Shown: positions 51,384-61,430 of the stretch, one piece after another | How positions within the stretch are numbered: position 1 is the stretch's first letter | Layout of the letters: each line of letters starts with the position of its first letter | Assembly: GCA_029213195.1 (NCBI GenBank) | Contig: JARGNI010000019.1 | Span: 1-64,000, forward strand | DNA: 64,000 nucleotides | Origin: Verrucomicrobiales bacterium | Lineage (GTDB): Bacteria > Verrucomicrobiota > Verrucomicrobiia > Verrucomicrobiales > DEV007 | Reading direction: 5' to 3' | The notes under the pieces: model-generated | What the model was told of the DNA's origin: nothing | The model's database searches: none | The model's input: the letters and a program-made list of their open reading frames with translations, nothing else | Position numbers and translations under genes: made by a program

Positions 51384-54300
51384 ATGAAGAAGCCATATGC
51401 ACTGGGGCGCTGGATTGGGGGAATTCTGCCGATTTTTGTCGGTATCCTGGTGCCTGCGAGTGTCTTGGCGTCCGACTGGCGTTCGGCCCTGGCCTCGACT
51501 CGCGGGGAAACCGAGATCTGGTGGCGAGATGGATTTCCCGGCCTCGTGGAAGACGCTCCCTGGCATCAGTGCCTGCTGACGGGAGAGTTTGGAATGGTGT
51601 TCGATATGGAGGCGCTATCGATCCTGCACCTCGGGGCTCTTGCTCCCGAGCGGGATCTCTTTCAGCTTCCTCCGGCCGATTTGTCTCTCCGCTTGCAGGT
51701 CGACGAGAAAGTTTACGAAGCCATTGCCGGCGGTCCTTGGACCAAGCATGGGGGACCCCGATTGGTGGAGTCGGGACGCTATTTTCAACGCGCCGATGTG
51801 ACGGACCTCGTTTTCAAGGCGGAGGATGGTTCTCTCCTGAATGTGGAGTCGAGGCTCGAGTTCTCGGCTTGGGATGACCGGCTCAACTGGCGGTTGTTCG
51901 CCCAACCGGGAAACGCTCCGATTCCGCCGGGAGAGGAAGCGTTCGGGAAGCAAGGGGGAGGCTACGGGCTGACAGGAAACAATCATTTCGAGCTGGGAGC
52001 CGAGGAGGTTCCGGATTCCCCGGAGTTCACCTACTCCTTCTGGGTATTTGTTCCCGAAGATTACCAGGCGACGAAGATTTCTCCTTGGCTGTTTTGCCGG
52101 AATCGAAATGAGCTCGCGGATGGGAATGTCGGAGTCATGATCGGGGCCAGGGCGCTGCCGCAGGCGAAGATCAACATTGGTGGAGGGCGGGAGAATGCGC
52201 ACACCGTGAAGAGTTCGCGCCCCCTGCGAGTCGATGCCTGGAACCATCTCTTGCTCAGCTACGATGGAGAAACATTCCGTAGTTATGTGAATGATAGACT
52301 GGAAGGGGAGAAGAAAATCGGTGTTCCGCGCAAACCGAGTCCAGCCCCGATCGCCTTTGGGCGACGTCAGGACAACAGTGGCACGGGATACTACTTCCGG
52401 GGGGTCGTCGATGAGATCCAGTTCGCGGATCGGGCGATGTCACCTGTTGAGATTCGGAGGGCGCCTGCAGAAGGTCTGGTCGCCAGTCGATCCTTTCGGA
52501 TCGACGGAGTTTCCTCGGAAGTTCGCCCTCGGGAGTCTTGGGGCTCTGCTTCGGCGGTCATTGAGTTGGTCCAGGGGGACAAGGCGTGGGAAAAGAAGGC
52601 GGCGTGGAAAGCGGGCGACGAAACGCTCACTGCCGAGATCGCTTTGGATCCAGCTCCGCAAAAGTCGAGCCCGGTTGAACCCAGGATCGAAGTCCGAGCG
52701 CGGACGATTGCGGGAGACGAAGAGCGTCCTGTGGTATTTGATCCCGCAGTGGGCTGGCATCGGATCAATCTCGACGGAGTGGTGCCGCAGCCTCCGGAAG
52801 CAAACGGAGAGTTGGGTTCCAACGACGGAATGGAGAGGGTCTGGGTCGACCTCGAGAACCCCACCGAGGAACTTGCCGTAGCGCGTCTCCTCCTGGAAAA
52901 GACCGCCGGCGGAATTCGACACCGGATCGGTTCACCCATCACGGGAGTCTCTGCCGTGCTGCGGGACGACAGGGGTTTTCCGACTGGGATTCCGATTCAG
53001 CTCAGCAAGAACTGGCACAACGATCAAGGTGCCGGGGAGTATGCGGGGCTATGGTTTCATGGAGTCACCCAGATTCCCTTGCCGGCAAAATCGAGTCTCC
53101 GGTTGGAGCTCTCGATCGTCTACGGACACTGGGGCGGACTTCCCGCCGTATCGCATGCTCAGCTTTCCCTGATCGGATGGGGGAGCAACCAGCGTTGGGA
53201 TCAAAGTGCACTCGGGTCATGGGGAGAGAGTATTTGTTTCGAACCGGATCAAATCCAGGGGAAGGCCACAGTGACCGATGTGCGACCCCTCATGGTGACG
53301 CCGATGAGTGGGAATGGGCAGTGGAGCTGGACTCACAATGTCGGGGGAGCAGATTTCTTCCGTCTCTATGATGCGGCTGGGGAGCGCCAGTATCATCGCG
53401 CGATGCGGACGAGGTATGTTCGTCAGGGGCCATGTCTGACCGAGGTGACTTATTCGGGTCGAATCCGAAAAGGCATGGAGCATTCGATCACGGTGGGATT
53501 GGGGCGGACCGATGACCTCGTTCGGGGAACGTATCGAATTCGCCTCGATGTTGCCGAGAAGGTCGACTTTTCCCGGTTCGTTCTCTTCCAGGTCGGAGCA
53601 GACTCCTACAACAAGACACGAGAGCGTCTTTTTGCGATCGGAGACGACGCAGGGTTGGCCGAAGAATGGGAGACGGCAAAGGACGGGGTCGGAAACCTGG
53701 GGGCAGTTCGCGTTTTGAATCCAAAAGGAGGCTGGGTCTCCCTCCATGACGCCTCCAATCCGAACCCGGACGAGAAGGGTGCCTGGGCCAATCGAGGCAT
53801 CGTGATTCGCCAGTGGAAGGCGAGGTTGGGAGGCAAAGAGGTATCACCTCACGTGGTCGAGCATCGTTCGGATTCTTCCTGGTCGAAAGGATCCACCTTC
53901 GATGTCGTCCCTCCTCCCGGCGTGAAGACTCTGCAACCAGGCGATTTTGTCGAGGCCGTGGTCGAACATCTTGTGATCCCTCAATCGGCAGAGGATTACT
54001 ACGGCTCGAATGAAGCGTTGCGGTCCGCCTTGTCGGATCATGGCAACACCTGGAAGATGGTTCATCGAGAGGCGACCGGGAATACACGGCGGGTGAGTAT
54101 GAAAAAAGGGAAGCTAGTTCATCGGTTTCCCGACGTCCGAATCGCCACGGAAGATAGTGCCGCTGAATTCAAAATCGAGGGTGGCGTGGGATATGTCCCA
54201 GTGATGCTGACCGGATTGAGTCGTCCCGACCGATTCGAGTTCCTCCTCGATGGGGAGATATTCGATCAGTCCCAGCATGGAAATGATTTTTGGCAGGCTG

Positions 54301-54392
54301 ACTTCGATCCTGACACGGCCACGTGGAGCCTGACTTTCAATATTCCTGGCGGAGCCAAAGAGCAGATCGTCGAGTTTCGTCCGAGAGATTAG
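51384..54392 (+). CDS. Large exported LamG-domain protein
   Basis: 1002 aa from ATG 51384 with a signal peptide (WIGGILPIFVGILVPASVLA). One LamG/concanavalin A-like domain is clear at about residues 205-375: SPEFTYSFWVFVPEDYQATK, DAWNHLLLSYDGETFRSYVN, RGVVDEIQFADRAMSPVEIR. The regions on each side are beta-rich and include carbohydrate-binding-like repeats, but I do not recognise a catalytic domain. It probably binds extracellular glycans or cell surfaces. It ends 98 bases before the ThuA/PVC-heme protein gene on the same strand, possibly an operon. Confidence 0.78.
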   Translation: MKKPYALGRWIGGILPIFVGILVPASVLASDWRSALASTRGETEIWWRDGFPGLVEDAPWHQCLLTGEFGMVFDMEALSILHLGALAPERDLFQLPPADLSLRLQVDEKVYEAIAGGPWTKHGGPRLVESGRYFQRADVTDLVFKAEDGSLLNVESRLEFSAWDDRLNWRLFAQPGNAPIPPGEEAFGKQGGGYGLTGNNHFELGAEEVPDSPEFTYSFWVFVPEDYQATKISPWLFCRNRNELADGNVGVMIGARALPQAKINIGGGRENAHTVKSSRPLRVDAWNHLLLSYDGETFRSYVNDRLEGEKKIGVPRKPSPAPIAFGRRQDNSGTGYYFRGVVDEIQFADRAMSPVEIRRAPAEGLVASRSFRIDGVSSEVRPRESWGSASAVIELVQGDKAWEKKAAWKAGDETLTAEIALDPAPQKSSPVEPRIEVRARTIAGDEERPVVFDPAVGWHRINLDGVVPQPPEANGELGSNDGMERVWVDLENPTEELAVARLLLEKTAGGIRHRIGSPITGVSAVLRDDRGFPTGIPIQLSKNWHNDQGAGEYAGLWFHGVTQIPLPAKSSLRLELSIVYGHWGGLPAVSHAQLSLIGWGSNQRWDQSALGSWGESICFEPDQIQGKATVTDVRPLMVTPMSGNGQWSWTHNVGGADFFRLYDAAGERQYHRAMRTRYVRQGPCLTEVTYSGRIRKGMEHSITVGLGRTDDLVRGTYRIRLDVAEKVDFSRFVLFQVGADSYNKTRERLFAIGDDAGLAEEWETAKDGVGNLGAVRVLNPKGGWVSLHDASNPNPDEKGAWANRGIVIRQWKARLGGKEVSPHVVEHRSDSSWSKGSTFDVVPPPGVKTLQPGDFVEAVVEHLVIPQSAEDYYGSNEALRSALSDHGNTWKMVHREATGNTRRVSMKKGKLVHRFPDVRIATEDSAAEFKIEGGVGYVPVMLTGLSRPDRFEFLLDGEIFDQSQHGNDFWQADFDPDTATWSLTFNIPGGAKEQIVEFRPRD

Positions 54393-54490
54393 AAATCCGC
54401 GCTATTCGTCCCGATGGAGTTCGGGAAAGTCCGGATATTCGTATCGAGAATGAGGTGGATTCCAGCCGAGGACTCCGGTATATCCTCCGC

Positions 54491-57400
54491 ATGTGTTTTC
54501 GAAATGATCTTCTCCTGAAGTGCGCTCGTGTGGCCGTTCTTTGTCTGTTTGCTGCGGGTCCGATCGCGGAAGCGGCGGAGCCCACGAAGATTCTCTTTCT
54601 CGCAGGGCCTCGCAGTCATGCCTCGGGGGATCACGAGTTCAACGCCGGTTGTCTCCTTCTCGCCAAGGCGCTCAACGAGCAGAGCGGACTCGATGTCGAA
54701 GCGACGGTGATCAAGGGATGGCCCGAGGACGAGAGCGTTTTCGATGGCGTCGATGCCGTCATCATCTACTCGGACAGTACCAAGGTGGTCGGCAAAGGCT
54801 GGGAGAAAACCAATGAACTCGCCGCGGAAGGGGTCGGGTTGATGTTCATGCACTACGCGGTCCATCCGAACAAGGAACAGGGAGAGAAATATTTTCAGCC
54901 GTGGATCGGCGGAGCTTTCGAGACCGGCTATTCGGTGAATCCTCATTGGGTCGCAGATCTCAAGACCCTGCCCGATCATCCCATTTCGAATGGCGTGACC
55001 GATCTCGTCCGAGCCTATGACGAGTTCTACTATTCGATGCGTTTTCGTGAGGATCGCGGAGAGGTGCTCGACCTCGTCACTGCGGTTCCGACCAAGGAAC
55101 GGCTCAAGCGAATCATCAATCTCTGGAACGAGAATGGCATCAATGGGCTGAACAAACCGCAGACGCTGATGTGGGGAGTGGAGCGCGAAGACGGAGGTCG
55201 TGGCGTCGGTTTCACCGGAGGCCACTATCACCGCAACTGGGCAATCGATGGATTTCGCAAGATCGCGCTCAATGCCATCGTCTGGGTCGCGGGAATGGAA
55301 GTTCCGGAAGGGGGCGTGAAATCCAAACCCGTCACCGAGGATGAGATCAACGAAAACCTCGACGATTACGGGAAGCCGAATCCACGAATCAAGCTGCCCA
55401 ATGTCGAGGAGCAGATGGCCCTGCCTCCCGCTCCGTTTGTGGGAGTCGAGGAGCTCAAAAAGCGGGAAGAGGAAAAGAAAAAGCGCGATGCGCAGAGGAA
55501 GAAGAAAGCCAAGCAGGCGGCGGCTCCTGCCGGGAAGCCGGGCGAGATCAAGGATGCGATCTACGAAAGCCCGGTTCTCCGTAGCGGAGCGAAAGAGCGA
55601 GTCGCCAAGTTCGATGTGAAGCTCGACGGATCGAAGGATCTCTTCCTCGTGGTCTCTGACGAGGGCGATCGATCTCATGACTGGGCCAACTGGATCGATA
55701 CGAAAGTTCGATTCGAAGACGGGTCGGAGATATCCCTCACCAAACTGGATTGGGCCTCGGCCCGTTCACTGGGTGAAACGAGAAAATCGAAGAACTATGG
55801 AAACGGGGACCTCAAGGTGGCTGGGAAAGTCTTCGAGGATGGAATCGGAACCCACGCGCCATCGGTCATTCACTTCCAGCTTCCCAAGCCCGCCGCCGGC
55901 ATCCAGGGCATGGTGGCTCTCGATGATGGAGGGGCGATCCGGGGAGGGAAATCCACTCCGGCTGAAGTTCGGTTTCGCATCTTCACCAAGACGCCTCCTG
56001 CCGTCGCATCGACATCAAACAAAACCTCGAACTTCGACCCTGAGAGTCTCGAGCCCCAGCTCGTTCCCGCGGAGAAGTTGATCGTTCCCGATGACCTCGA
56101 GGTCACAGTCTGGGCGACCAGTCCGATGCTCTTCAATCCGACCAACATGGACAGCGATGCCCAGGGGCGGATCTGGGTGACCGAAGGAGTCAACTATCGC
56201 CGAAACAAGGGGCGACGTCCGGAGGGTGATCGAGTCATCGTGCTCGAAGATACGGACCAGGATGGGAAGGCAGACAAGGAGCATACCTTTGTCCAGGATC
56301 CCGAACTCGAAGCCCCTCTCGGGATTGCGGTGATGGACAACAAGATCCTCGTTTCGCAACCGCCCAGCCTGATCGTCTACACCGATGTGGATCGAAATCT
56401 CCGGTTCGATCCGAAGGTCGACAAGCGCGAGGAACTTCTCACGGGTTTCAACGGACGTCAGCATGATCACAGTCTCCACGCGGTCACGGCTGGTCCGGAC
56501 GGAAAGTGGTATATCAACCAGGGGAACTGCGGTGCGAAATTCACCGATGGTGATGGAAGAACGTTTTCCATCGGAGGTCCCTACCAGGGTGGGGGAGGAA
56601 CCTTCTATCACAACAACTACGATCTCGGCGGCGTCCGCAGCGATGATGGTCGGATCTGGACGGGTGGTTTTGCAGCGCGGATGAATCGCGATGCGACCGG
56701 ACTTACGATCATCGGTCATGGGTTTCGCAATTCCTACGAGCACACCGTGACGTCCCTCGGCGATGTCTTTCAGAATGACAACGACGATCCTCCTGCGTGC
56801 CGTGTCAGCTGGATGATGGAGGGCGCCTTCTTCGGATTCTTTTCACGGGACGGAAAGCGAACCTGGCAGGCCGATCAACGTCCCGGACAGTCGGTGCCCG
56901 AAGCCCACTGGAGGCAGGACTCTCCCGGGACGACTCCTCCGGGCGATGTCTATGGAAGCGGTTCCCCGACTGGGGTCGCCTACTATGAGAACGGTGCTCT
57001 TCCCGAGAAATACAACGGCCTGCTCCTGAGTTGTGAAGCGCGTGGGCAGGTGATTTTTGGTTACCACCCCGCTCCCGAAGGTTCCGGATTTTCCCTGGAG
57101 CGATTCGATTTTCTCAAGGCGAGTTCCGGAACGCTCTTTCGACCGTCCGATGTTCTCGTTGGCGCTGATGGAGCTCTCTATGTCAGTGACTGGTTTGATC
57201 CGGGAGTGGGCGGTCACGCCGATCGCGACAAGAGCACCTCGGGAACGATCTATCGTGTCGCTCCAAAAGGATTCCGTCCACCGAAGAGCTACGCGACCGA
57301 TCCGGTCAGCCTGCTCAGCAGTCCTTCTCCCAATGTCAGGGATGCAGGATGGGTCGCCCTCCGCGAAAAGGGTGCCGACATGATTCCCGATCTCGAGCCT

Positions 57401-58576
57401 CTCCTCGAACATGAGAATCGCTACCTCCAGGCCCGGGCCATCTGGCTTCTTCCCTTTGCCGGTGAGGCAGGAGTGGAAAGAGTGCTCAAGATGCTGGAAT
57501 CCGAGGAAGAGGCCGATCGGCTCCTCGCCTTTCGGGTGCTCCGAAATGCCGAGTATGCTTTCTCGGAAAAAGAGCGAAATCAACTCGCGAACGATCCCTC
57601 GGAATCCGTGCGCCGTGAGCTCGCGGTTTCGCTTCGCTACGAGGAGCCGGAGAAGAAGGTTTCCCTGGTCGTGACTCTCCTCAAACAGTTGCCGGAAGGA
57701 GACCGATTCTATCTCGAAGCCTGTGGGATGGCAGCGGAAGGAGCCGAAGAGGCGGTCTGGGCAGAACTCGAGAAGGTCGGTGGCGCGAAAGAGGCCGGCG
57801 ATTGGGCTGACGCCTTTGCGTGGGTCACGTGGCGTCTGCAACCCAAGGCAGCGATCCCCGCCCTCGTCGAACGTGCCAACGACGACTCCCTGACCAACGA
57901 ACAACAAAAGCTGGCTCTCGACACGCTCGCCTACACCAGGCAAATGGGGGCGGCCGAGGCAATGGCCGATCTCGCCGAGGGAGGTAACGAAGAGGCCCGG
58001 CGGTGGCTGCTTGCCCGCGCCTGGGGCGAATGGGAGGAGTTCGGCGCCAAAGAGAAACTCAAGGAACTCGGAATTTATGATCCGGAGAACGTGGTCGTCC
58101 AGGCCGCTGCGATGCCGAGATACAACAAGCCTTCGAGCCTCCCTCCGATGAAGGAGATTCTCTCGCTGAAGGGGGATCCCAAGAACGGGCAGCTGCTCTC
58201 TGCTCGATGCTATGCCTGTCACCAGATCGAAGGCAATGGGATTGCCTACGGGCCGGACCTACGAAGTTGGGTATCGAACCAGGGGATGGAGGCCTTTCTC
58301 CGGGCGGTGATCGATCCTTCCGCAGAGATCGCTCATGGGTTCAACGGAACCTCGGTCAAACTGAAAGGCGACGCGGGTTATATTCATGGGTTGGCGATCA
58401 GCCGACAGGACCCGGTCATCATTCAGTCGATGGGAGGATTGACCCAGATCATTCCCAAATCGAAGACGGAGAAGGTCTCCAACTACCGAAGCTCCCTGAT
58501 GCTGTCTGCCGACCAGTTGGGGCTGACCGCCCAGGACCTGGCAGACCTGGGTGCCTACCTGGAGACGGTGAAGTGA
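54491..58576 (+). CDS. ThuA + NPCBM + PVC-type heme-binding/HEAT/cytochrome c protein
   Basis: 1361 aa from ATG 54491 with a signal peptide (LLLKCARVAVLCLFAAGPIAEA). Domains in order: ThuA (about 30-270; ILFLAGPRSHASGDHEFNAG, VGLMFMHYAVHP); NPCBM (about 365-500; RSHDWANWIDTKVRFEDG, DGIGTHAPSVIHFQ); a PVC-type beta-propeller membrane-bound dehydrogenase (about 510-920; VTVWATSPMLFNPTNMDSDA, WVTEGVNYR); HEAT-like repeats (about 930-1200); and a C-terminal heme c site C1240-Y-A-C1243-H1244. It is probably a large periplasmic redox protein in sugar-derivative oxidation; activity is inferred from architecture. Confidence 0.92.
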   Translation: MCFRNDLLLKCARVAVLCLFAAGPIAEAAEPTKILFLAGPRSHASGDHEFNAGCLLLAKALNEQSGLDVEATVIKGWPEDESVFDGVDAVIIYSDSTKVVGKGWEKTNELAAEGVGLMFMHYAVHPNKEQGEKYFQPWIGGAFETGYSVNPHWVADLKTLPDHPISNGVTDLVRAYDEFYYSMRFREDRGEVLDLVTAVPTKERLKRIINLWNENGINGLNKPQTLMWGVEREDGGRGVGFTGGHYHRNWAIDGFRKIALNAIVWVAGMEVPEGGVKSKPVTEDEINENLDDYGKPNPRIKLPNVEEQMALPPAPFVGVEELKKREEEKKKRDAQRKKKAKQAAAPAGKPGEIKDAIYESPVLRSGAKERVAKFDVKLDGSKDLFLVVSDEGDRSHDWANWIDTKVRFEDGSEISLTKLDWASARSLGETRKSKNYGNGDLKVAGKVFEDGIGTHAPSVIHFQLPKPAAGIQGMVALDDGGAIRGGKSTPAEVRFRIFTKTPPAVASTSNKTSNFDPESLEPQLVPAEKLIVPDDLEVTVWATSPMLFNPTNMDSDAQGRIWVTEGVNYRRNKGRRPEGDRVIVLEDTDQDGKADKEHTFVQDPELEAPLGIAVMDNKILVSQPPSLIVYTDVDRNLRFDPKVDKREELLTGFNGRQHDHSLHAVTAGPDGKWYINQGNCGAKFTDGDGRTFSIGGPYQGGGGTFYHNNYDLGGVRSDDGRIWTGGFAARMNRDATGLTIIGHGFRNSYEHTVTSLGDVFQNDNDDPPACRVSWMMEGAFFGFFSRDGKRTWQADQRPGQSVPEAHWRQDSPGTTPPGDVYGSGSPTGVAYYENGALPEKYNGLLLSCEARGQVIFGYHPAPEGSGFSLERFDFLKASSGTLFRPSDVLVGADGALYVSDWFDPGVGGHADRDKSTSGTIYRVAPKGFRPPKSYATDPVSLLSSPSPNVRDAGWVALREKGADMIPDLEPLLEHENRYLQARAIWLLPFAGEAGVERVLKMLESEEEADRLLAFRVLRNAEYAFSEKERNQLANDPSESVRRELAVSLRYEEPEKKVSLVVTLLKQLPEGDRFYLEACGMAAEGAEEAVWAELEKVGGAKEAGDWADAFAWVTWRLQPKAAIPALVERANDDSLTNEQQKLALDTLAYTRQMGAAEAMADLAEGGNEEARRWLLARAWGEWEEFGAKEKLKELGIYDPENVVVQAAAMPRYNKPSSLPPMKEILSLKGDPKNGQLLSARCYACHQIEGNGIAYGPDLRSWVSNQGMEAFLRAVIDPSAEIAHGFNGTSVKLKGDAGYIHGLAISRQDPVIIQSMGGLTQIIPKSKTEKVSNYRSSLMLSADQLGLTAQDLADLGAYLETVK

Positions 58577-58596
58577 AGGCAGTGAAGGCAGTGAAG
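58573..58596 (+). repeat. 9-bp tandem repeat across a stop codon
   Basis: Two full copies and most of a third of gtgaaggca overlap the stop of the large heme protein (TGA at 58574-58576). Copy-number slippage there would lie after the stop and leave the protein unchanged, so it is a minor feature. Confidence 0.75.
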
Positions 58597-58609
58597 CGGT
58601 TCGCTGGAA

Positions 58610-59590
58610 TCACTCCTTGTCGTTTTCCTTCAGCCATGCCTGGCGGGCTGCGAGGTTGACGTGGAGCTTTTCGAGATCGGCGCGCTCTTTGTTGAGCTCG
58701 GAATACTTGCGGAAGATGGAAAAGAAGTCTTCGCGCAGGTCGCCCAGCATATCGCGAATCAGGAGTTCGGTGTTGTGAGCGGAATTCTGTGAGACCTCCT
58801 TACCCTTTGCCGGAGGCTTCTCGAGGAATTCCTTGGCCTGGTTTTGCCGGAGTTCGATGAGGGCCTCGTTGGATACCACGTCCGACTCGTAGAGTTCCCG
58901 TTCAGCAGGAGTGATTGAGGTTCCTTTCAGCTTCTCTGCCAGGTAGGCGTTCCGCTGCTTGAGGTGTTCGATGCTCTCTTCGAGACCTTCGAGGAATTTC
59001 TTCTGCATCGAATCCGTCTGCTTGGAGTCGCGACGATTCTGCTTCCATTCCTCGCTGATCTTCTGGTTTTGATAGGTCATCCAGCCCCATGAATAGGTGT
59101 CGGTGACCACGTATTTCTCAAGGTCTTTGGGTTCGGGGAAAGAGGCCGCAATTTTTTCGATCTGCTCCACCCGTTTCTCGATGCGTTCATTGAAACGCTT
59201 CAGGTCTGCATTGAGGGTTTCCCGAGGAATCGCAGTCTCCTCCTTGCGGAGTTGTTCCCGAATGCCATTTCGCTGGGTCTCGTAGAATTCGATGGTCTTC
59301 CGGAGCCGTGAAACGATATCTCCCTTCAACTTTGCCACTCTCAATTTCGAGTCCTTGGAGTCGCGAATCGAACTGACCATCGTGACGATGTCTGCGATCC
59401 CTTTCTCGACCCGGCCATCGATCGTGCGGATGTCATCGGCGAGATGTTCGAGTCGCTGTTCTCTCTGCTCGATGTGCTGCTCGAGCGTCACGACGGATTG
59501 TATTCTTTCCTCCATCGTCATATCGACAGCCGAGACGTAAGGGGAGAGCAAGAGAGCGAAAAGACTGCTGAAAACTGCGGATGGTTTCAT
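58610..59590 (-). CDS. Exported coiled-coil protein (hypothetical)
   Basis: 326 aa from ATG 59590 (alternative 59602), signal peptide KPSAVFSSLFALLLSPYVSA. Almost the whole mature chain is predicted helical and charged, with long heptad-like stretches (about 30-150, 185-245, 275-325). One short aromatic insert, VVTDTYSWGWMTYQNQK, breaks the coiled coil near the middle. It ends LAARQAWLKENDKE. No known domain seen. A periplasmic structural or spacer role is plausible. It is divergent from another exported hypothetical gene. Confidence 0.72.
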   Translation of the reverse strand: MKPSAVFSSLFALLLSPYVSAVDMTMEERIQSVVTLEQHIEQREQRLEHLADDIRTIDGRVEKGIADIVTMVSSIRDSKDSKLRVAKLKGDIVSRLRKTIEFYETQRNGIREQLRKEETAIPRETLNADLKRFNERIEKRVEQIEKIAASFPEPKDLEKYVVTDTYSWGWMTYQNQKISEEWKQNRRDSKQTDSMQKKFLEGLEESIEHLKQRNAYLAEKLKGTSITPAERELYESDVVSNEALIELRQNQAKEFLEKPPAKGKEVSQNSAHNTELLIRDMLGDLREDFFSIFRKYSELNKERADLEKLHVNLAARQAWLKENDKE

Positions 59591-59744
59591 ACCGGAAGGC
59601 ATACCGCGAACGGAGAAAGTTGAAAAGCGAAATCCGTGCCGGAAATCTGCTTTCGTCTGGAAGCCAAAGGTGGCGAAAACGCTTCGTTCCGAGGAATGAT
59701 TTGTCCATCGTTCGTCAATAACTTAAGGTCTCGGGTAACCTGTC

Positions 59745-60473
59745 ATGGCAAAATTGATTCAATCCTTATTGGTGACGCTCCTTCTCGGAGTCTCAGTTTC
59801 GGAGAGCTTTTCTCAATCGGCCACTTCGAGTAAGGATCCTGCGCAGTGGGCGCTGATCTATTCGAAAAACCTGGAGAAAAATCGCGAGCAACTCACGAAA
59901 TACACCTGGCAGTTTAAAGTCCAGGTTATGGAAGGGAGCGAGTTGCTCTACATCGATCTCCTCGAAGCGACCCGGGACGCCAACGGCAAGTTGATCACGA
60001 AGCGGCTCGAACAGGATATGAAAATCAAGGAGCGTCACGGACTCCTCAGTCGAGCGGGGCAGGAGAAGCGACTGGCCGAGATCGAGGAAAAGATCGAGTT
60101 CATCAAGGGCGTCCTCCAGAGTTATATCTACATGTCCCGTGGTGAGGTGGTGGACTTCTTCGACAATGCCGAGGTTACGGAAGCCGTGGGCTACAACAAT
60201 GCGCTCAAGGTCGATGGGGAAGACGTTCTGAAAGAAGGCGACTACATCACCCTCTTCGGTGACAAGGGGACAGCGCGTCCTCTTTTCCTCACTTTCAGCG
60301 TGCCCTTCAACGACAAGTTGGGGGTGGATGGGTCGATTGAGTTTCGCAATCTCCGTAACAGCAACCTTTTCTATGGCGCGCAGATCACGGCGAACTTCGT
60401 GGAATTGAAGCGGCCGGGGAAGGCAAAAATCATCAGCCTCGAGGTCGAGAGTTTCGACTACCAGAAGAAGTAG
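59745..60473 (+). CDS. Exported hypothetical protein, 242 aa
   Basis: Signal peptide MAKLIQSLLVTLLLGVSVSESFS. The mature part opens with a helical region followed by beta strands (TKYTWQFKVQVMEGSELLYI, LLEATRDANGKLITKRLEQD) and ends beta-rich (GSIEFRNLRNSNLFYGAQIT, KRPGKAKIISLEVESFDYQ). The ATRDANGKLITKRL pattern resembles periplasmic proteins that bind or report on lipids or sugars, but no family was recognised. It is upstream of the 3D-domain gene by 29 bases, likely one operon. Confidence 0.7.
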   Translation: MAKLIQSLLVTLLLGVSVSESFSQSATSSKDPAQWALIYSKNLEKNREQLTKYTWQFKVQVMEGSELLYIDLLEATRDANGKLITKRLEQDMKIKERHGLLSRAGQEKRLAEIEEKIEFIKGVLQSYIYMSRGEVVDFFDNAEVTEAVGYNNALKVDGEDVLKEGDYITLFGDKGTARPLFLTFSVPFNDKLGVDGSIEFRNLRNSNLFYGAQITANFVELKRPGKAKIISLEVESFDYQKK

Positions 60474-60502
60474 TCGAGTTTCCGAGTTCGGATCCAGTTG
60501 AG

Positions 60503-61375
60503 ATGAAAATCATCCTTTTCGCAGTGCTCTCGTGGAGTTTCCTGGTTGTCTCGTCTGGCTCCGAAGAACTCATCCCCTCGGAGGGTGGACAGGAAGTCGT
60601 CGGTGATCTGACGGCTTACTACGTGAAGAATATCAAGCTCAAGGATGATGGAAGCGGGCGTAAGATTGCCCTGACCAATCTCGACGGAAAGAGGATCGAG
60701 TATTGGTTGGAGAACGGTGAATACCGGGAAGCGGAGATGCAGGCAGTTGCCCAGGCTGAGAAGCTCGATGGGACCTACAAGTCCATCTATCGAGTCCGAG
60801 AAGGGGAGTGGGTACAACTCCCTCAGGGCAGCATGGGGATGGGAAATCGCATGAATCCCCTGGTCCCGTTTCATCACGTTGCCGCTGACCAGAAGTTCTG
60901 GCCTTTCGGCTCGATGATCTATTGCGAGGAATTGGATGGTCGAAAGACCATGGACGGCAAGATCCATGACGGGCTCTTCTGGGTCGCGGATGTTGGCGGA
61001 CTCATCAAGGGGAGGAATCGCTTCGACATCTTCGTAGGAGAGGAGAAAATCTTTCTCGACCTCCTCGACAAATACGCCGATCCGGAAAACGAACCCAAAG
61101 AGCATTTTACGGTGTTTCCTCGACCCAAGGCCCCTTCGGCGGCTCTCGATCCTTTGAAGGGGGTGAAGCCGGTCGCCACCATTCTCGAGGGCAAAGGGTA
61201 TCGGCTGGAGGGAAATGAGACGACGGCCGAAGCTATTGCGGAGGAGCTAACGAAGTTTCAGAAAGATCACCCCAAGATCCCGGAGGCGGAATACGGGAAT
61301 CGCCGGGGAGCTACCACGCTGTGGTTCTTGCTGGTGGCGGCCCGCGAAGTAGCGGAGGAAGTTGCTCGGAAATAG
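60503..61375 (+). CDS. 3D-domain (MltA-like double-psi barrel) exported protein
   Basis: 290 aa with a signal peptide (KIILFAVLSWSFLVVSSGS). The C-terminal half of the core shows the three-Asp 3D domain: VAADQKFWPFGSMIYCEELD, then VADVGGLIKGRNRFDIFVGE, the order seen in MltA and related lytic transglycosylase-like proteins. No separate MltA catalytic barrel half is evident, so a lytic enzyme is only possible. The rest (TAYYVKNIKLKDDGSGRKIA) has no known match. A role in cell-wall remodelling is inferred. Confidence 0.78.
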   Translation: MKIILFAVLSWSFLVVSSGSEELIPSEGGQEVVGDLTAYYVKNIKLKDDGSGRKIALTNLDGKRIEYWLENGEYREAEMQAVAQAEKLDGTYKSIYRVREGEWVQLPQGSMGMGNRMNPLVPFHHVAADQKFWPFGSMIYCEELDGRKTMDGKIHDGLFWVADVGGLIKGRNRFDIFVGEEKIFLDLLDKYADPENEPKEHFTVFPRPKAPSAALDPLKGVKPVATILEGKGYRLEGNETTAEAIAEELTKFQKDHPKIPEAEYGNRRGATTLWFLLVAAREVAEEVARK

Positions 61376-61430
61376 GTGTTTTGGCAGATGTTTCACGAGA
61401 CTTTTCGGTTCTCGGTTTTGAACTATTCGA

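Noticed and set aside
54389-55678. Open frame of 429 codons on the minus strand
   Set aside because: Antisense to the ThuA part of the large heme protein; no motif seen.
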